A program made the translations under genes and the position numbers. Shown here piece by piece: positions 33,943-42,425 of a DNA stretch of 45,765 bases. This DNA is from Enterovirga sp. (GTDB lineage Bacteria > Pseudomonadota > Alphaproteobacteria > Rhizobiales > Beijerinckiaceae), in the NCBI RefSeq assembly GCF_028290205.1, contig NZ_JAQGKF010000069.1, forward strand, positions 1 through 45,765, read 5' to 3'. Position 1 is the stretch's first letter. Each line of letters starts with the position of its first letter. The notes beneath the pieces are model-generated. The model saw only the letters and a list, made by a program, of their open reading frames with translations, made no database searches and was not told the DNA's origin.

Positions 33943-35043
33943 TTGCAGACCTTGGCCGGGCGATCTCCGGACGCCGCATCTCCCATTATCCGCCTCCTCG
34001 GCATCACCAAGCGCTTCGGCGGGGTTCCGGCCGTGGACGGCCTGTCGCTCGACCTCGCGGAGGGCGAGTTCTTCTGCCTGCTCGGACCCTCCGGCTGCGG
34101 CAAGAGCACCCTTCTTCGAATCCTGGCCGGGTTCGAGGAGCCCGATGACGGCGAGGCGGTGCTGGACGGCGCCAGTTTGCGCCAGGTCCCGCCGCACCGG
34201 CGGGCGCTCAACATGATGTTTCAGTCCTACGCCCTGTTTCCCCACCTCACCGTGGCGGGAAATGTCGGCTACGGCTTGCGGTTCGGCGACCTCGGGCGGC
34301 GGGACCGCGCGGAGCGCGTCCGCGAGATGCTGCGCCTGGTCCGCCTGGACGGGCTCGGAGAGCGCTACCCCGCCCAGCTCTCGGGCGGGCAGCGACAGCG
34401 CGTGGCGCTGGCCCGGGCGCTGGCCCGGCGCCCCCGCGTGCTGCTCTTGGACGAACCGTTGGCGGCACTCGACCGGACCCTGCGGGAGGAGACCCGGGCC
34501 GAACTCAAGGACCTGCAGGGGAGGCTCGGGACCACCTTCGTCATGGTCACGCATGACCAGGACGAGGCGATGACCATCGCGGACCGGATCGGCATCATGC
34601 AGGCCGGGCGCCTCGTCCAGGTCGGCCCTCCGCGCGAGGTGTACGAGCGGCCCCGGACGCGGTTCGTGGCCGGCTTCGTCGGCGACACCAACCTCCTCGA
34701 GGGCGTGGTGGTCGGCCAGCACGGGGGGCTGACCCGCGTCGCGCTGCCGAGCGGCGGCGAGATCGCGGGCGCGAGCGAAACCGCGTTCAGTCCGGGCGCT
34801 CCGGTCGCCGTGGCCGTCCGACCGGAGCGGATCGAGCTGCGGCCCCTCGCCGGCGAGCCATCCGGGCTCACCGGGGAGGTGGCCGAGGTCGTCTTCGCCG
34901 GGCCGTGGCTGGAGTGCCGCGTGAAACTGCGTGGCGGGCCCGTGCTGCGGGTCACCCGCCCGAACGGTGCCGCGCTCGTGCCGGCGCCCGGCGACAGCGT
35001 GGCCCTGTGCGTCCCGGCCGGGGCTGCCGTGGTGCTGCCGTGA
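33943..35043 (+). CDS. Polyamine-type ABC importer, ATP-binding protein
   Basis: A 366-residue PotA/PotG-like ATPase. It has Walker A GPSGCGKST, the Q-loop FQSYALFPHLTV, the signature LSGGQRQRVALARALA, Walker B VLLLDEPLAALD and the switch His in VTHDQDEA. The C-terminal TOBE domain (about 285-360) has VAVRPERIEL, as in spermidine/putrescine and iron-type importers. The start is TTG at 33943, or TTG at 33952. The stop overlaps the first permease start (GTGA). No substrate-binding protein follows, so the substrate cannot be assigned. Confidence 0.88.
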   Translation: MQTLAGRSPDAASPIIRLLGITKRFGGVPAVDGLSLDLAEGEFFCLLGPSGCGKSTLLRILAGFEEPDDGEAVLDGASLRQVPPHRRALNMMFQSYALFPHLTVAGNVGYGLRFGDLGRRDRAERVREMLRLVRLDGLGERYPAQLSGGQRQRVALARALARRPRVLLLDEPLAALDRTLREETRAELKDLQGRLGTTFVMVTHDQDEAMTIADRIGIMQAGRLVQVGPPREVYERPRTRFVAGFVGDTNLLEGVVVGQHGGLTRVALPSGGEIAGASETAFSPGAPVAVAVRPERIELRPLAGEPSGLTGEVAEVVFAGPWLECRVKLRGGPVLRVTRPNGAALVPAPGDSVALCVPAGAAVVLP

Positions 35044-35951
35044 CCCGGCTCGGCTCGCCTCTCGCCAGGGCGGTGATCCTCGGCGTCCCGGCGCTCTGGC
35101 TCGCCTTGTTCGTGTTGCTGCCATTCCTGGTTCTCGGCCGCATCAGCCTGTCCGAGAGCGCCGTTGCGCGCCCGCCCTACCGGCCTCACCTGCCGAGTTC
35201 GCTCGACCCCGCCGCCTGGGCCGATGCGCTGGCCCGCTTGAGCCTCGACCGATACCGCACGCTGGCGGAGGACCCGCTGTACCGTGACGCCGCCCTGTCC
35301 TCGCTCGGCCTCGCCGCGCTCGCGACCGCCCTCGTGCTCCCCCTCGGCTATGGCATCGCGCTTGCCATGGCGCGGGCGCCCGAGCGCTGGCGCCCGGCGC
35401 TGGTCGCCATTGTCATCCTGCCGTTCTGGACGGGCTTCCTGGTGCGGGTCTATGCCTGGATCGCGATCCTGAAACAGGACGGCTGGTTGAACCAGGCCCT
35501 GCTCGCGCTTGGCATCGTCGAGCGCCCGCTCGCCGTCCTGAACACCGATGCGGCGGTGCTGATCGGGCTCGTCTACGCGTATCTGCCCTTCGCCATCCTG
35601 CCCATCTACGCCACCCTCGAACGCCAGGACCCGACCCTGGTCGAAGCGGCGGCCGATCTCGGGGCGTCCCCCACGCGCCGGTTCTGGACCGTGACGCTGC
35701 CTCTCTCCTGGCCGGGGATCGCGGCGGGTGGGCTCCTCTGCTTTATCCCCATGGTCGGCGAATACGTGATCCCGGACCTCCTCGGAGGGGCCGACACGCT
35801 GATGCTGGGCCGCACGCTGTGGATCGAGTTCTCGTCCAACCGCGACTGGCCGCTCGCGGCAGCGGTCGCTCTGGTGCTGCTGGCGCTTCTCGTCGTGCCG
35901 ATCGTGCTGTTGCGGGAGATCGAGGCGCGGCGCCTCGAGGCTGGCCGATGA
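35040..35951 (+). CDS. Polyamine-type ABC importer, permease 1 (PotB/PotH-like)
   Basis: A 303-residue inner-membrane permease starting at GTG (GTGA overlap with the ATPase gene). Six hydrophobic segments are visible, with a large periplasmic loop after the first. The coupling motif EAAADLGASPTRRFWTVTLPLSWPGI (EAA loop) is present and would contact the ATPase. The N-terminal extension of the ORF from 34905 is a shadow. Its stop overlaps the next start as ATGA. Confidence 0.88.
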   Translation: MTRLGSPLARAVILGVPALWLALFVLLPFLVLGRISLSESAVARPPYRPHLPSSLDPAAWADALARLSLDRYRTLAEDPLYRDAALSSLGLAALATALVLPLGYGIALAMARAPERWRPALVAIVILPFWTGFLVRVYAWIAILKQDGWLNQALLALGIVERPLAVLNTDAAVLIGLVYAYLPFAILPIYATLERQDPTLVEAAADLGASPTRRFWTVTLPLSWPGIAAGGLLCFIPMVGEYVIPDLLGGADTLMLGRTLWIEFSSNRDWPLAAAVALVLLALLVVPIVLLREIEARRLEAGR

Positions 35952-36721
35952 GGCGCCTCTCGGCCGTCAACCTCGCGGTGCTCGGCTTCGGGCTGCTGTT
36001 CCTCTACGGCCCCATCCTGCTGGTCGTGCTGTTCTCGTTCAATGCCTCGCGGCTGGTGACGGTCTGGGCCGGGTTCTCGACCCGCTGGTACGAGGCGTTG
36101 CTGGCGAACGCGCCGCTTGGCGCCGCCCTGTTGACCTCACTCAAGGTCGCGCTCGGCTCCGCCGCCCTTGCGACCGTGCTCGGCACACTGGCCGCCCTGG
36201 CCCTGGTCAGACTCCGGCGCTTTCGGGGGCGGCGGCTCTTCACGGGGCTGCTCTACATCCCGCTGGTGCTGCCCGAGGTCGTCACCGGCCTGTCGCTGCT
36301 GCTTCTGTTCGTGGGGCTCGGCATTGAGCGCGGCGCCTGGACGGTGACCCTCGCCCACGCCACGCTGACCCTGTCGGTGGTGACGCTGGTCGTGCAGGCC
36401 CGGCTTCTCGGGCTTGATCGGTCGGCGGAGGAGGCGGCGGCCGATCTCGGCGCGTCTCCCCTTCAGGCGCTCAGGACGGTGACGCTGCCGCTGCTTGCGC
36501 CGGCGATCGGGGCCGGGTTTCTGCTCGCCTTCACGCTGTCGCTCGACGACCTGGTGGTCGCGAGCTTCACGTCGGGGCCGGGGGCCACCACCCTGCCGAT
36601 GCTGGTCTTCGGTCAGGTGCGCCGGGGCGTCACGCCCGAGATCAACGCGATCTCCTCGCTGGTGATCCTGACGGTCGGGTTGGTCCTGCTCGCTTCCGTC
36701 CTGGCCCGACGCCGCCGCTGA
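35948..36721 (+). CDS. Polyamine-type ABC importer, permease 2 (PotC/PotI-like)
   Basis: A 257-residue permease with the PotC-like N-terminus (LYGPILLVVLFSFNASR) and six membrane segments. The EAA loop reads EEAAADLGASPLQALRTVTLPLLAPAI, and LSLDDLVVASFTSGPGATTLP is the typical conserved C-terminal stretch. It is the last gene of a three-gene operon with overlapping starts. Its stop abuts the stop of the convergent AsmA-like gene with no bases between them. Confidence 0.88.
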   Translation: MRRLSAVNLAVLGFGLLFLYGPILLVVLFSFNASRLVTVWAGFSTRWYEALLANAPLGAALLTSLKVALGSAALATVLGTLAALALVRLRRFRGRRLFTGLLYIPLVLPEVVTGLSLLLLFVGLGIERGAWTVTLAHATLTLSVVTLVVQARLLGLDRSAEEAAADLGASPLQALRTVTLPLLAPAIGAGFLLAFTLSLDDLVVASFTSGPGATTLPMLVFGQVRRGVTPEINAISSLVILTVGLVLLASVLARRRR

Positions 36722-38479
36722 TCAGGGGGAGCCGTGCGTGGTGCCGGTGGTCTCGTCAGGCGCGCGCGCGTTGAGGACCGGCTTCTCGATCGGGCCCCGC
36801 ACGTCCAGCACCAGGGCCGGCCGTTGCGGGCCCGACCCGGCATCCTCGCCGGTGCCGCGCGTGCTGGTCTCGATCGCGAGATGGCCATCGGCCAGGGAGA
36901 TTCGTCCGCGCAGCCGTGTCTGCGTCGCGGGAGTCTGGATGCTGCCGCTCGTGATCTCGGCGATCCCATCGCCGAGCGTCAGTTGGAGATGGGCTTCCCC
37001 GAAGCGGGTGCGGCCTCCGCGCCAGGCCACGGGCGACGGCGTCCCACGCCGAAACTCGGGCCGGCGCGCCGCCTCGTTCAAGGCGATCCCGGAAATCTCG
37101 CCGTCCCGCGCCACGAGGGCCACCCGGCCGCGCAGATGCCGGGCGAGGTCCGGCTGGCTGTCGCCCAGCGCCTCGAAGGTCGCCTGGCCGGCCACCGTGC
37201 CGGTGATGCCCCGGCCGGTGCTGGCCGTCGACAGCAGGCTTTCGAGATCGACCTTGTCGACAGAGACCTGGCCGCGGATGTCACGTCCCTCGCCGTCGAG
37301 CGCGGCCGACAGCCGGCCCCGGACAGAGCCGCCGGCCAGGGTCGCGCGGGCGATAGAGACGTCGAGCCGGTCGCTGCTGACCAGGACGCCGGCCGCAAGA
37401 TCTCCGAACTGGAGCGCTCCCATCCGGACCCCCGAGGCCGAGAGGCGCACGTCGTAATCGGCGCCCGGCATGACGGCCCGGGTCGGGTCGGCGACCGGCA
37501 GCACCCACCCGAGATCGAGGTCGCCGCCGGCCAAGGTCGCCCGCAGCTTGGGCCGATCGCTATCCAGCCGCAGCGCCAGGCTGCCGTCCAGCCGGTCCTG
37601 GCCGATCTCGAGCACGGCCTGCGGCCATTCGATGATGTCGGCGCTCAGCACCGCCTGCCCGCTAAGCGTGGCCGGGCGATCCACCGCCTGCAGGTCGAGG
37701 CCCCAGCCTGTCCAGCGCGCCAGGGCGCCCACGGAGGGGGTCTGACCCGCGACCAGGCCGCGGAAGACCGGCACGTCACCGAGTGTCAGGCTGCCGACGA
37801 GGTTCAGCCGGCCGTGGCGGCTGGCGGTCCGGATCTCGACATTGTCCGGGCCGCCCTCGATCAGGCTGCGGGCGGCTATGCCGGACAGCCACGCGGACAC
37901 CTCCTCGCCCTGCCACACCGCGGACGCGGCGACGTCGACGTCGCCGTCCGGTCCGGACCAGGTGGCCACCAGGTTGAGGCGGCTCCAGTCGGTGACCCGG
38001 GCCCGACCGGGACCCGTCACGGTGAGTTGCGAGCCCGTGACCACGACGCGGTCCACCGGCGACGGGCCGCCTTCGAGCCGGGCGAGCCGTTCGCGCATCC
38101 GCCTGAAATGGCCGGCGCGAGAATCGGTGTCCGCCCCCTCGATCGCGACCCGGATCCGGGCATCGGCGATCCGCACCTCTGAGAAGCGGATCCGGGCCGC
38201 CAGAAGGGACAGGAGCCGGAGCTCGCCCTTGAACTGGGCAGCTTCGGCCGTGAAGGCACCCGTCTCGTCGGCCAGCGTCACACGCTGCAGCTTGAGGCGG
38301 GGAATCGGCAGGAGAGAGAAGGTGGCCGGCCCGTCGATCCCGAGCTTGAGGCCGAATTCGTTGTGGATTTGGCGGGCAACAGCGCTCCTGACGCGGTCCG
38401 ACGACACCGTCCAGGGCAGCAGGGCCAGCACGAGCGCCACGCCCCCGAGGGCGAGACATGCGATCGAACGCCGGGACAT
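36722..38479 (-). CDS. AsmA-like protein
   Basis: A 585-residue protein with an N-terminal signal or membrane anchor (RSIACLALGGVALVLALLPW) followed by the AsmA opening VSSDRVRSAVARQIHNEFGLKLGIDGP. The rest is a long beta-rich region, as in AsmA/TamB-type bridge proteins thought to help lipid movement between the membranes. The later part has the C-terminal AsmA-like sequence LSTASTGRGITGTVAGQATF. The role of individual AsmA proteins is not settled. The gene is monocistronic here. Confidence 0.85.
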   Translation of the reverse strand: MSRRSIACLALGGVALVLALLPWTVSSDRVRSAVARQIHNEFGLKLGIDGPATFSLLPIPRLKLQRVTLADETGAFTAEAAQFKGELRLLSLLAARIRFSEVRIADARIRVAIEGADTDSRAGHFRRMRERLARLEGGPSPVDRVVVTGSQLTVTGPGRARVTDWSRLNLVATWSGPDGDVDVAASAVWQGEEVSAWLSGIAARSLIEGGPDNVEIRTASRHGRLNLVGSLTLGDVPVFRGLVAGQTPSVGALARWTGWGLDLQAVDRPATLSGQAVLSADIIEWPQAVLEIGQDRLDGSLALRLDSDRPKLRATLAGGDLDLGWVLPVADPTRAVMPGADYDVRLSASGVRMGALQFGDLAAGVLVSSDRLDVSIARATLAGGSVRGRLSAALDGEGRDIRGQVSVDKVDLESLLSTASTGRGITGTVAGQATFEALGDSQPDLARHLRGRVALVARDGEISGIALNEAARRPEFRRGTPSPVAWRGGRTRFGEAHLQLTLGDGIAEITSGSIQTPATQTRLRGRISLADGHLAIETSTRGTGEDAGSGPQRPALVLDVRGPIEKPVLNARAPDETTGTTHGSP

Positions 38480-38679
38480 TCAGGCGAGAGCAGGATGCAT
38501 GCGGCGACCGAGCGCGTGGGCGGTGAGCGGCGGGCACGCCGCAGACCCGATCAGCCATGGTCTAGCTCCCGGCGCCTGATTTGTCCAAAGCCGGCGGGAC
38601 CGGCTTGCGCTCCGTCTTGGTTCGCGTCACGCCGGCGGGTATGGTCGCTCCTCTCGCGGCCGAGAGGGAGAACGTGCGG

Positions 38680-39414
38680 ATGAGGAAGGTTCACCCGGAT
38701 GCGGCGGCAGCCCTCGCAGGCCTTTTGCGGGACGGCATGACCGTGATGGCGGGGGGCTTCGGCCTCTGCGGCATTCCCGACGTCCTCATCGGCGCCATTC
38801 GCGAGTCCGGCGTGAAGGACCTCACGGTGATCTCCAACAATGCCGGGATCGACGGCGCCGGGCTCGGCGTTCTGCTGGAGACGCGGCAGATCCGCAAAAT
38901 GATCTCGTCCTATGTCGGCGAGAACAAGACCTTCGCCACGCAATACCTCGCCGGCGAGCTCGAGATCGAGTTCAATCCGCAGGGCACGCTGGCCGAGCGG
39001 ATCCGGGCGGGGGGCGCCGGCATCCCGGCCTTCTTCACCAAGACCGGCTACGGCACCGCCATCGCCGAGGGCAAGGAGACGCGCGAATTCGACGGTGAGC
39101 ACTACGTCATGGAGCGCGGCCTCGTGGCCGACCTCGCCGTCGTGCATGCCTGGAAGGGGGATCGCGAGGGGAACCTCGTCTACCGAAAGACCGCCCGGAA
39201 CTTCAATCCGATGATGGCCACGGCGGCCAGGGCCACGGTGGCCCAGGTCGAGAACCTCGTCGAGCCGGGCGAACTCGATCCCGACCACATCATCACCCCC
39301 GGCATCTACGTGAAACGGATGATTCACGTCCCGAACGCCGAGAAGCGGATCGAGCAGCGCACCACCCGCAAGCGCGCCGCCGCGGCTTCGGCCGCGGCCG
39401 GCACGGAGGTTTGA
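38680..39414 (+). CDS. 3-oxoacid CoA-transferase, subunit A
   Basis: The alpha subunit of a type I CoA transferase that moves CoA from succinyl-CoA to acetoacetate or 3-oxoadipate. The 244-residue protein has the CoA-binding [13 protein letters not shown], then [31 protein letters not shown] and [10 protein letters not shown], typical of the A subunit. A 15-residue Lys/Arg/Ala-rich tail follows the family end. The start MRKVHPDAA was chosen over a TTG at 38581. It is two bases from the B subunit gene. Scot versus 3-oxoadipate specificity is not resolved. Confidence 0.9.
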   Translation: MRKVHPDAAAALAGLLRDGMTVMAGGFGLCGIPDVLIGAIRESGVKDLTVISNNAGIDGAGLGVLLETRQIRKMISSYVGENKTFATQYLAGELEIEFNPQGTLAERIRAGGAGIPAFFTKTGYGTAIAEGKETREFDGEHYVMERGLVADLAVVHAWKGDREGNLVYRKTARNFNPMMATAARATVAQVENLVEPGELDPDHIITPGIYVKRMIHVPNAEKRIEQRTTRKRAAAASAAAGTEV

Positions 39415-39416
39415 CC

Positions 39417-40094
39417 ATGGCCTGGACCCGCGATCAGATGGCCCAGCGCGCGGCCAAGGAGCTGCGCGACGGCTTCTACGTGAATCTCGGCATCGGCATC
39501 CCGACGCTGGTCTCGAACCACATCCCGGACGGCATGAGCGTGCAGCTCCAGTCCGAGAACGGCATGCTGGGCATGGGGCCGTTCCCGTTCGAGGGCGAGG
39601 AGGACCCCGACCTCATCAATGCCGGCAAGCAGACCATCACCGAACTCGCCACCACGAGCTTCTTCTCGTCCGCCGATTCCTTCGCGATGATCCGCGGCGG
39701 CCATATCGACCTGTCGATCCTCGGCGCCATGCAGGTGGCCGAGAACGGCGATCTCGCGAACTGGATGATCCCGGGCAAGATGGTCAAAGGCATGGGGGGC
39801 GCCATGGACCTCGTGGCCGGCGTCAAGAAGGTGGTGGTCGTGATGGAGCACACCGCCCGCAACAAGGACGGCACGACCGAGCCGAAGCTTCTTCACCGCT
39901 GCAACCTGCCGCTCACCGGCGCCAACGTCGTCGACATGGTGATCACCGATCTCGGCGTGTTCACCATCGACAAGAAGGGCGGCGGCGGGATGGTGCTGCT
40001 GGAGCTCGCCGACGGGGTCAGCGTGGACGAGATCCGGGAGCAGACCGAGGCGACGTTCCAGGTCGCGCCGGGAGTCGCAGCCCGCGCGGCCTGA
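39417..40094 (+). CDS. 3-oxoacid CoA-transferase, subunit B
   Basis: The beta subunit, 225 residues, carrying the catalytic glutamate in [12 protein letters not shown] (about Glu47). Other family segments are [34 protein letters not shown] and [19 protein letters not shown]. The ATG at 39417 follows GGAGG; the ORF track begins at a TTG six bases earlier that overlaps the A-subunit stop. Together with HMG-CoA lyase at 3479-4411 it could use acetoacetate, though the loci are far apart. Confidence 0.92.
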   Translation: MAWTRDQMAQRAAKELRDGFYVNLGIGIPTLVSNHIPDGMSVQLQSENGMLGMGPFPFEGEEDPDLINAGKQTITELATTSFFSSADSFAMIRGGHIDLSILGAMQVAENGDLANWMIPGKMVKGMGGAMDLVAGVKKVVVVMEHTARNKDGTTEPKLLHRCNLPLTGANVVDMVITDLGVFTIDKKGGGGMVLLELADGVSVDEIREQTEATFQVAPGVAARAA

Positions 40095-40124
40095 GCAGGG
40101 CCAACGTCCCGGCCCCAGTCGGAC

Positions 40125-40149
40125 CCGGCGCGGCAGGCAGCCGCGCCGG
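40125..40149. terminator. Bidirectional hairpin terminator
   Basis: CCGGCGCGGC and GCCGCGCCGG form a perfect ten-base-pair stem with a five-base loop (AGGCA) in the 63-base gap between the convergent CoA-transferase and hydratase genes. No T-run is present, as is common in high-GC genomes. Confidence 0.55.
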
Positions 40150-40157
40150 AACCGGGG

Positions 40158-41060
40158 TCACAGAGAGGCCGTGGCCCGCATGGTCACATGGCCGTCCGCG
40201 TCCCTGGCGCGGAGCGCGACTTCCCCGGCCGGCCCTTCCCGCCCGCCTTCGATCCGGAACGGAGCGAGGTCAAAGAGCGGCCGCTCGGCCCGGAAGGCGA
40301 AACGGTCCGGCGGGCCCCCCAGAATATCGAGCGCGAGGCCCATGAGCAGGGTGGCCTGCAACGGCCCGTGCACGATCAGGCCAGGGTAGCCTTCGACCTC
40401 CGTCACATACGGCCGGTCGTAGTGGATGCGGTGCCCGTTGAAGGTGAGTGCCGAGTAGCGGAACAGCAGCACGGGCGAGGGCTCGATCGTTCGGGCCACG
40501 AGGTCCGCCGGGCTGCTTTGCTGGGCCGGCGGCGCGCCGGCCGGGGCGGTCCGGCCGCCCGCGTCCAGGCCGCGATAGACGATGTCGTGCTCCTCGACGA
40601 CCGCGACGCCGCGCGCCGTCGACACCTCGTGTTCCACCGTGACGAAGACCAGCGGCCCTGTGCGGCCGTGCTTCACCTCGACCGCGGCGACGCGAGAGCG
40701 CCGGGTGATCTCGTCGCCGACGCGCAGCGGGTCCGGGAAGCGCAGGCGGCCGCCGGCCCACATGCGGCGGGGCAGCGGCACCGGCGGCAGGAAGCCGCCG
40801 CGGGCCGGGTGCCCGTCGGGGCCGATCTCGGCCATCGCCGCCGTCGGCACGCCGACGCACCAGTGGATGCCGAGGGGGGCGGATTCGGGGGTGCCGCGGG
40901 CCGGCGCGCCGTTGCCTTCGATGGTGGCCCGGAAGGCGTCGGCGAGCCAGGGAGAGATCGTGCCCGAGGCGGTCTCGCTGCGGCCTTCCCAGGTCTTGAG
41001 ATGGGCCAGATCGACCGGCCCGTCGCCGGCTTCGGATGGGTCCAGGGGCATCACGGCCAC
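40158..41060 (-). CDS. FAS1-like/MaoC-type acyl-CoA hydratase
   Basis: A 300-residue double-hotdog protein. The N-terminal half (PLGIHWCVGVP, GGFLPPVPLPRRMWAGGRL) is FAS1-like dehydratase in style, and the C-terminal half has the hydratase segment FNGHRIHYDRPYVTEVEGYPG. This architecture matches HTD2/mesaconyl-C4-CoA hydratases, which hydrate branched C5 dicarboxyl-CoA esters, for example itaconyl-CoA hydratase. The start is GTG at 41060; an ATG at 41051 or GTG at 41054 are alternatives. It converges with the CoA-transferase operon. The substrate is inferred from the family only. Confidence 0.82.
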   Translation of the reverse strand: MAVMPLDPSEAGDGPVDLAHLKTWEGRSETASGTISPWLADAFRATIEGNGAPARGTPESAPLGIHWCVGVPTAAMAEIGPDGHPARGGFLPPVPLPRRMWAGGRLRFPDPLRVGDEITRRSRVAAVEVKHGRTGPLVFVTVEHEVSTARGVAVVEEHDIVYRGLDAGGRTAPAGAPPAQQSSPADLVARTIEPSPVLLFRYSALTFNGHRIHYDRPYVTEVEGYPGLIVHGPLQATLLMGLALDILGGPPDRFAFRAERPLFDLAPFRIEGGREGPAGEVALRARDADGHVTMRATASL

Positions 41061-41149
41061 ATGCTCTCCGTCAGCTCATCAGGCCTCGCCCGAGGCCGTT
41101 GCGGTCTGACTAAAGGCTCCGCGACGGACCGAACAGGGCCGAAAGGGCT

Positions 41150-41170
41150 AAAAACCCACAACCGAGTGGG
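41150..41170 (-). terminator. Rho-independent-like hairpin with T-run on minus strand
   Basis: On the minus strand CCCAC-TCGGTT-GTGGG is followed directly by TTTTTA. The only obvious gene further downstream on that strand is the hydratase at 41060, so it may act as a leader element or end an upstream antisense transcript. Confidence 0.35.
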
Positions 41171-41248
41171 AAGACCCCGTTGACGGCGCCCTCACGCCCG
41201 CACAAGGCTCCCGAACGCAATGAAGCCATCAGGACTGGAGAGCGGGAC

Positions 41249-41542
41249 ATGGCCAAGGAGACGAAGACGACGACCAAGACGGACGCGGCGCCTCGCAAGG
41301 TCAATCCGGCGCTGATGAAGCCGATGACCCCGTCTAAGGAGCTCGGCGCCGTCGTTGGCACCAAGCCGATTCCCCGGACCGAGGTTGTTTCGAAGGTGTG
41401 GGAGTACATCAAGAAGAACAAGCTGCAGAACCCGGCGAACGGCCGCGAGATTCTGGCCGATGACAAGCTCCAGAAGGTGTTCGGCACCGACAAGGTGACG
41501 ATGTTCGAGATGAACAAGCACCTGTCCAAGCACCTGAGCTAA
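41249..41542 (+). CDS. SWIB/MDM2-domain protein
   Basis: A 97-residue protein. A lysine/threonine-rich start (KETKTTTKTDAAPRK) precedes a SWIB domain (residues about 22-97): KPMTPSKELGAVVGTKPIPR, VVSKVWEYIKKNKLQNP, and REILADDKLQKVFGTDKVTMFEM. The domain is known from eukaryotic chromatin remodelling and from chlamydial and alphaproteobacterial proteins, where it may bind DNA or protein; the role is unsettled. The ATG at 41249 follows GGAGAG. Its neighbours give no hint of function. Confidence 0.9.
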   Translation: MAKETKTTTKTDAAPRKVNPALMKPMTPSKELGAVVGTKPIPRTEVVSKVWEYIKKNKLQNPANGREILADDKLQKVFGTDKVTMFEMNKHLSKHLS

Positions 41543-41618
41543 TCGGGGCGGCGGGCCCGGTTCGCACCATGGAGGAGCCCTCTCACGGGGGCTTGGCGAC
41601 CCGGGCTCCTGCAGGTCG

Positions 41619-42416
41619 ATGAAGGTTGCCGGCCAGGTCGTGGTCGTGACGGGTGGGGCGTCCGGCATCGGTCGGGCGCTCGCCAGGCGTTTCGCCCAGG
41701 AGGGGGCGCGCGCCGTGGTGGTGGCCGATCTCGATGGCCCGGGCGCCGAAGCCGTGGGCCGTGCCATCGGAGGCGAGGGGTTCGCCTGCGACGTGTCCCG
41801 GGAGGCCGACCTCGTGGGCGTGATCGACCGCACGGAGGAGCGCTTCGGGCCCATCGGCCTGTTCTGCTCCAATGCCGGCGTCCTGGCCGGGCTCGACCGC
41901 AGGTCCGAGCACCCAGCCGGAGCCGCCGACGAGCTCTGGCAGCACAGCTGGGCCGTGAACGTCATGGCCCATGTCTGGGCCGCCCGGGCCCTGGTGCCGC
42001 GCATGAAGGCGCGCGGCGGCGGCTGGTTCCTGAACACCGCCTCCGCGGCCGGGCTCCTGTCCCAGATCGGCAGCGCGATCTATTCCACCACCAAACACGC
42101 GTCGATCGGCTTTGCCGAGAACCTCGCCATCGCGCACCGGGACGACGGCATCCGGGTCGCCGTGCTCTGCCCCCAGGGCGTCGATACGCCCATGCTCGGT
42201 CGCGACAGGTCGAATCCGGCGGCGCTGGACGGCGTCCTGTCGCCGGACCAGGTCGCGGAGGCGGCCGTGCGCGGTCTCGAGGCTGAAACCTTCCTGATCC
42301 TGCCGCACGCCCAAGTCGCCGGCTACATGCGGGTCAAGGCTGAGGATTACGACCGCTGGCTGGGCGGCATGGTCAAGCTGCAGCGGCGCCTGCGGCAAAG
42401 CCCGCCGGAGGTCTGA
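41619..42416 (+). CDS. Short-chain dehydrogenase/reductase
   Basis: A 265-residue classical SDR. The NAD(P)-binding motif TGGASGIG is at residues 11-18, CSNAG follows at about 83-87, and the catalytic Ser142 (NTASAAG), Tyr155 and Lys159 (YSTTK) are in place. An acidic residue after beta-2 (VADLDG) favours NAD over NADP. The C-terminal part is longer and helical. No ribosome binding site of the AGGAGG type is close to the ATG. The substrate is unknown. Confidence 0.9.
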   Translation: MKVAGQVVVVTGGASGIGRALARRFAQEGARAVVVADLDGPGAEAVGRAIGGEGFACDVSREADLVGVIDRTEERFGPIGLFCSNAGVLAGLDRRSEHPAGAADELWQHSWAVNVMAHVWAARALVPRMKARGGGWFLNTASAAGLLSQIGSAIYSTTKHASIGFAENLAIAHRDDGIRVAVLCPQGVDTPMLGRDRSNPAALDGVLSPDQVAEAAVRGLEAETFLILPHAQVAGYMRVKAEDYDRWLGGMVKLQRRLRQSPPEV

Positions 42417-42425
42417 CCCGGCCTC

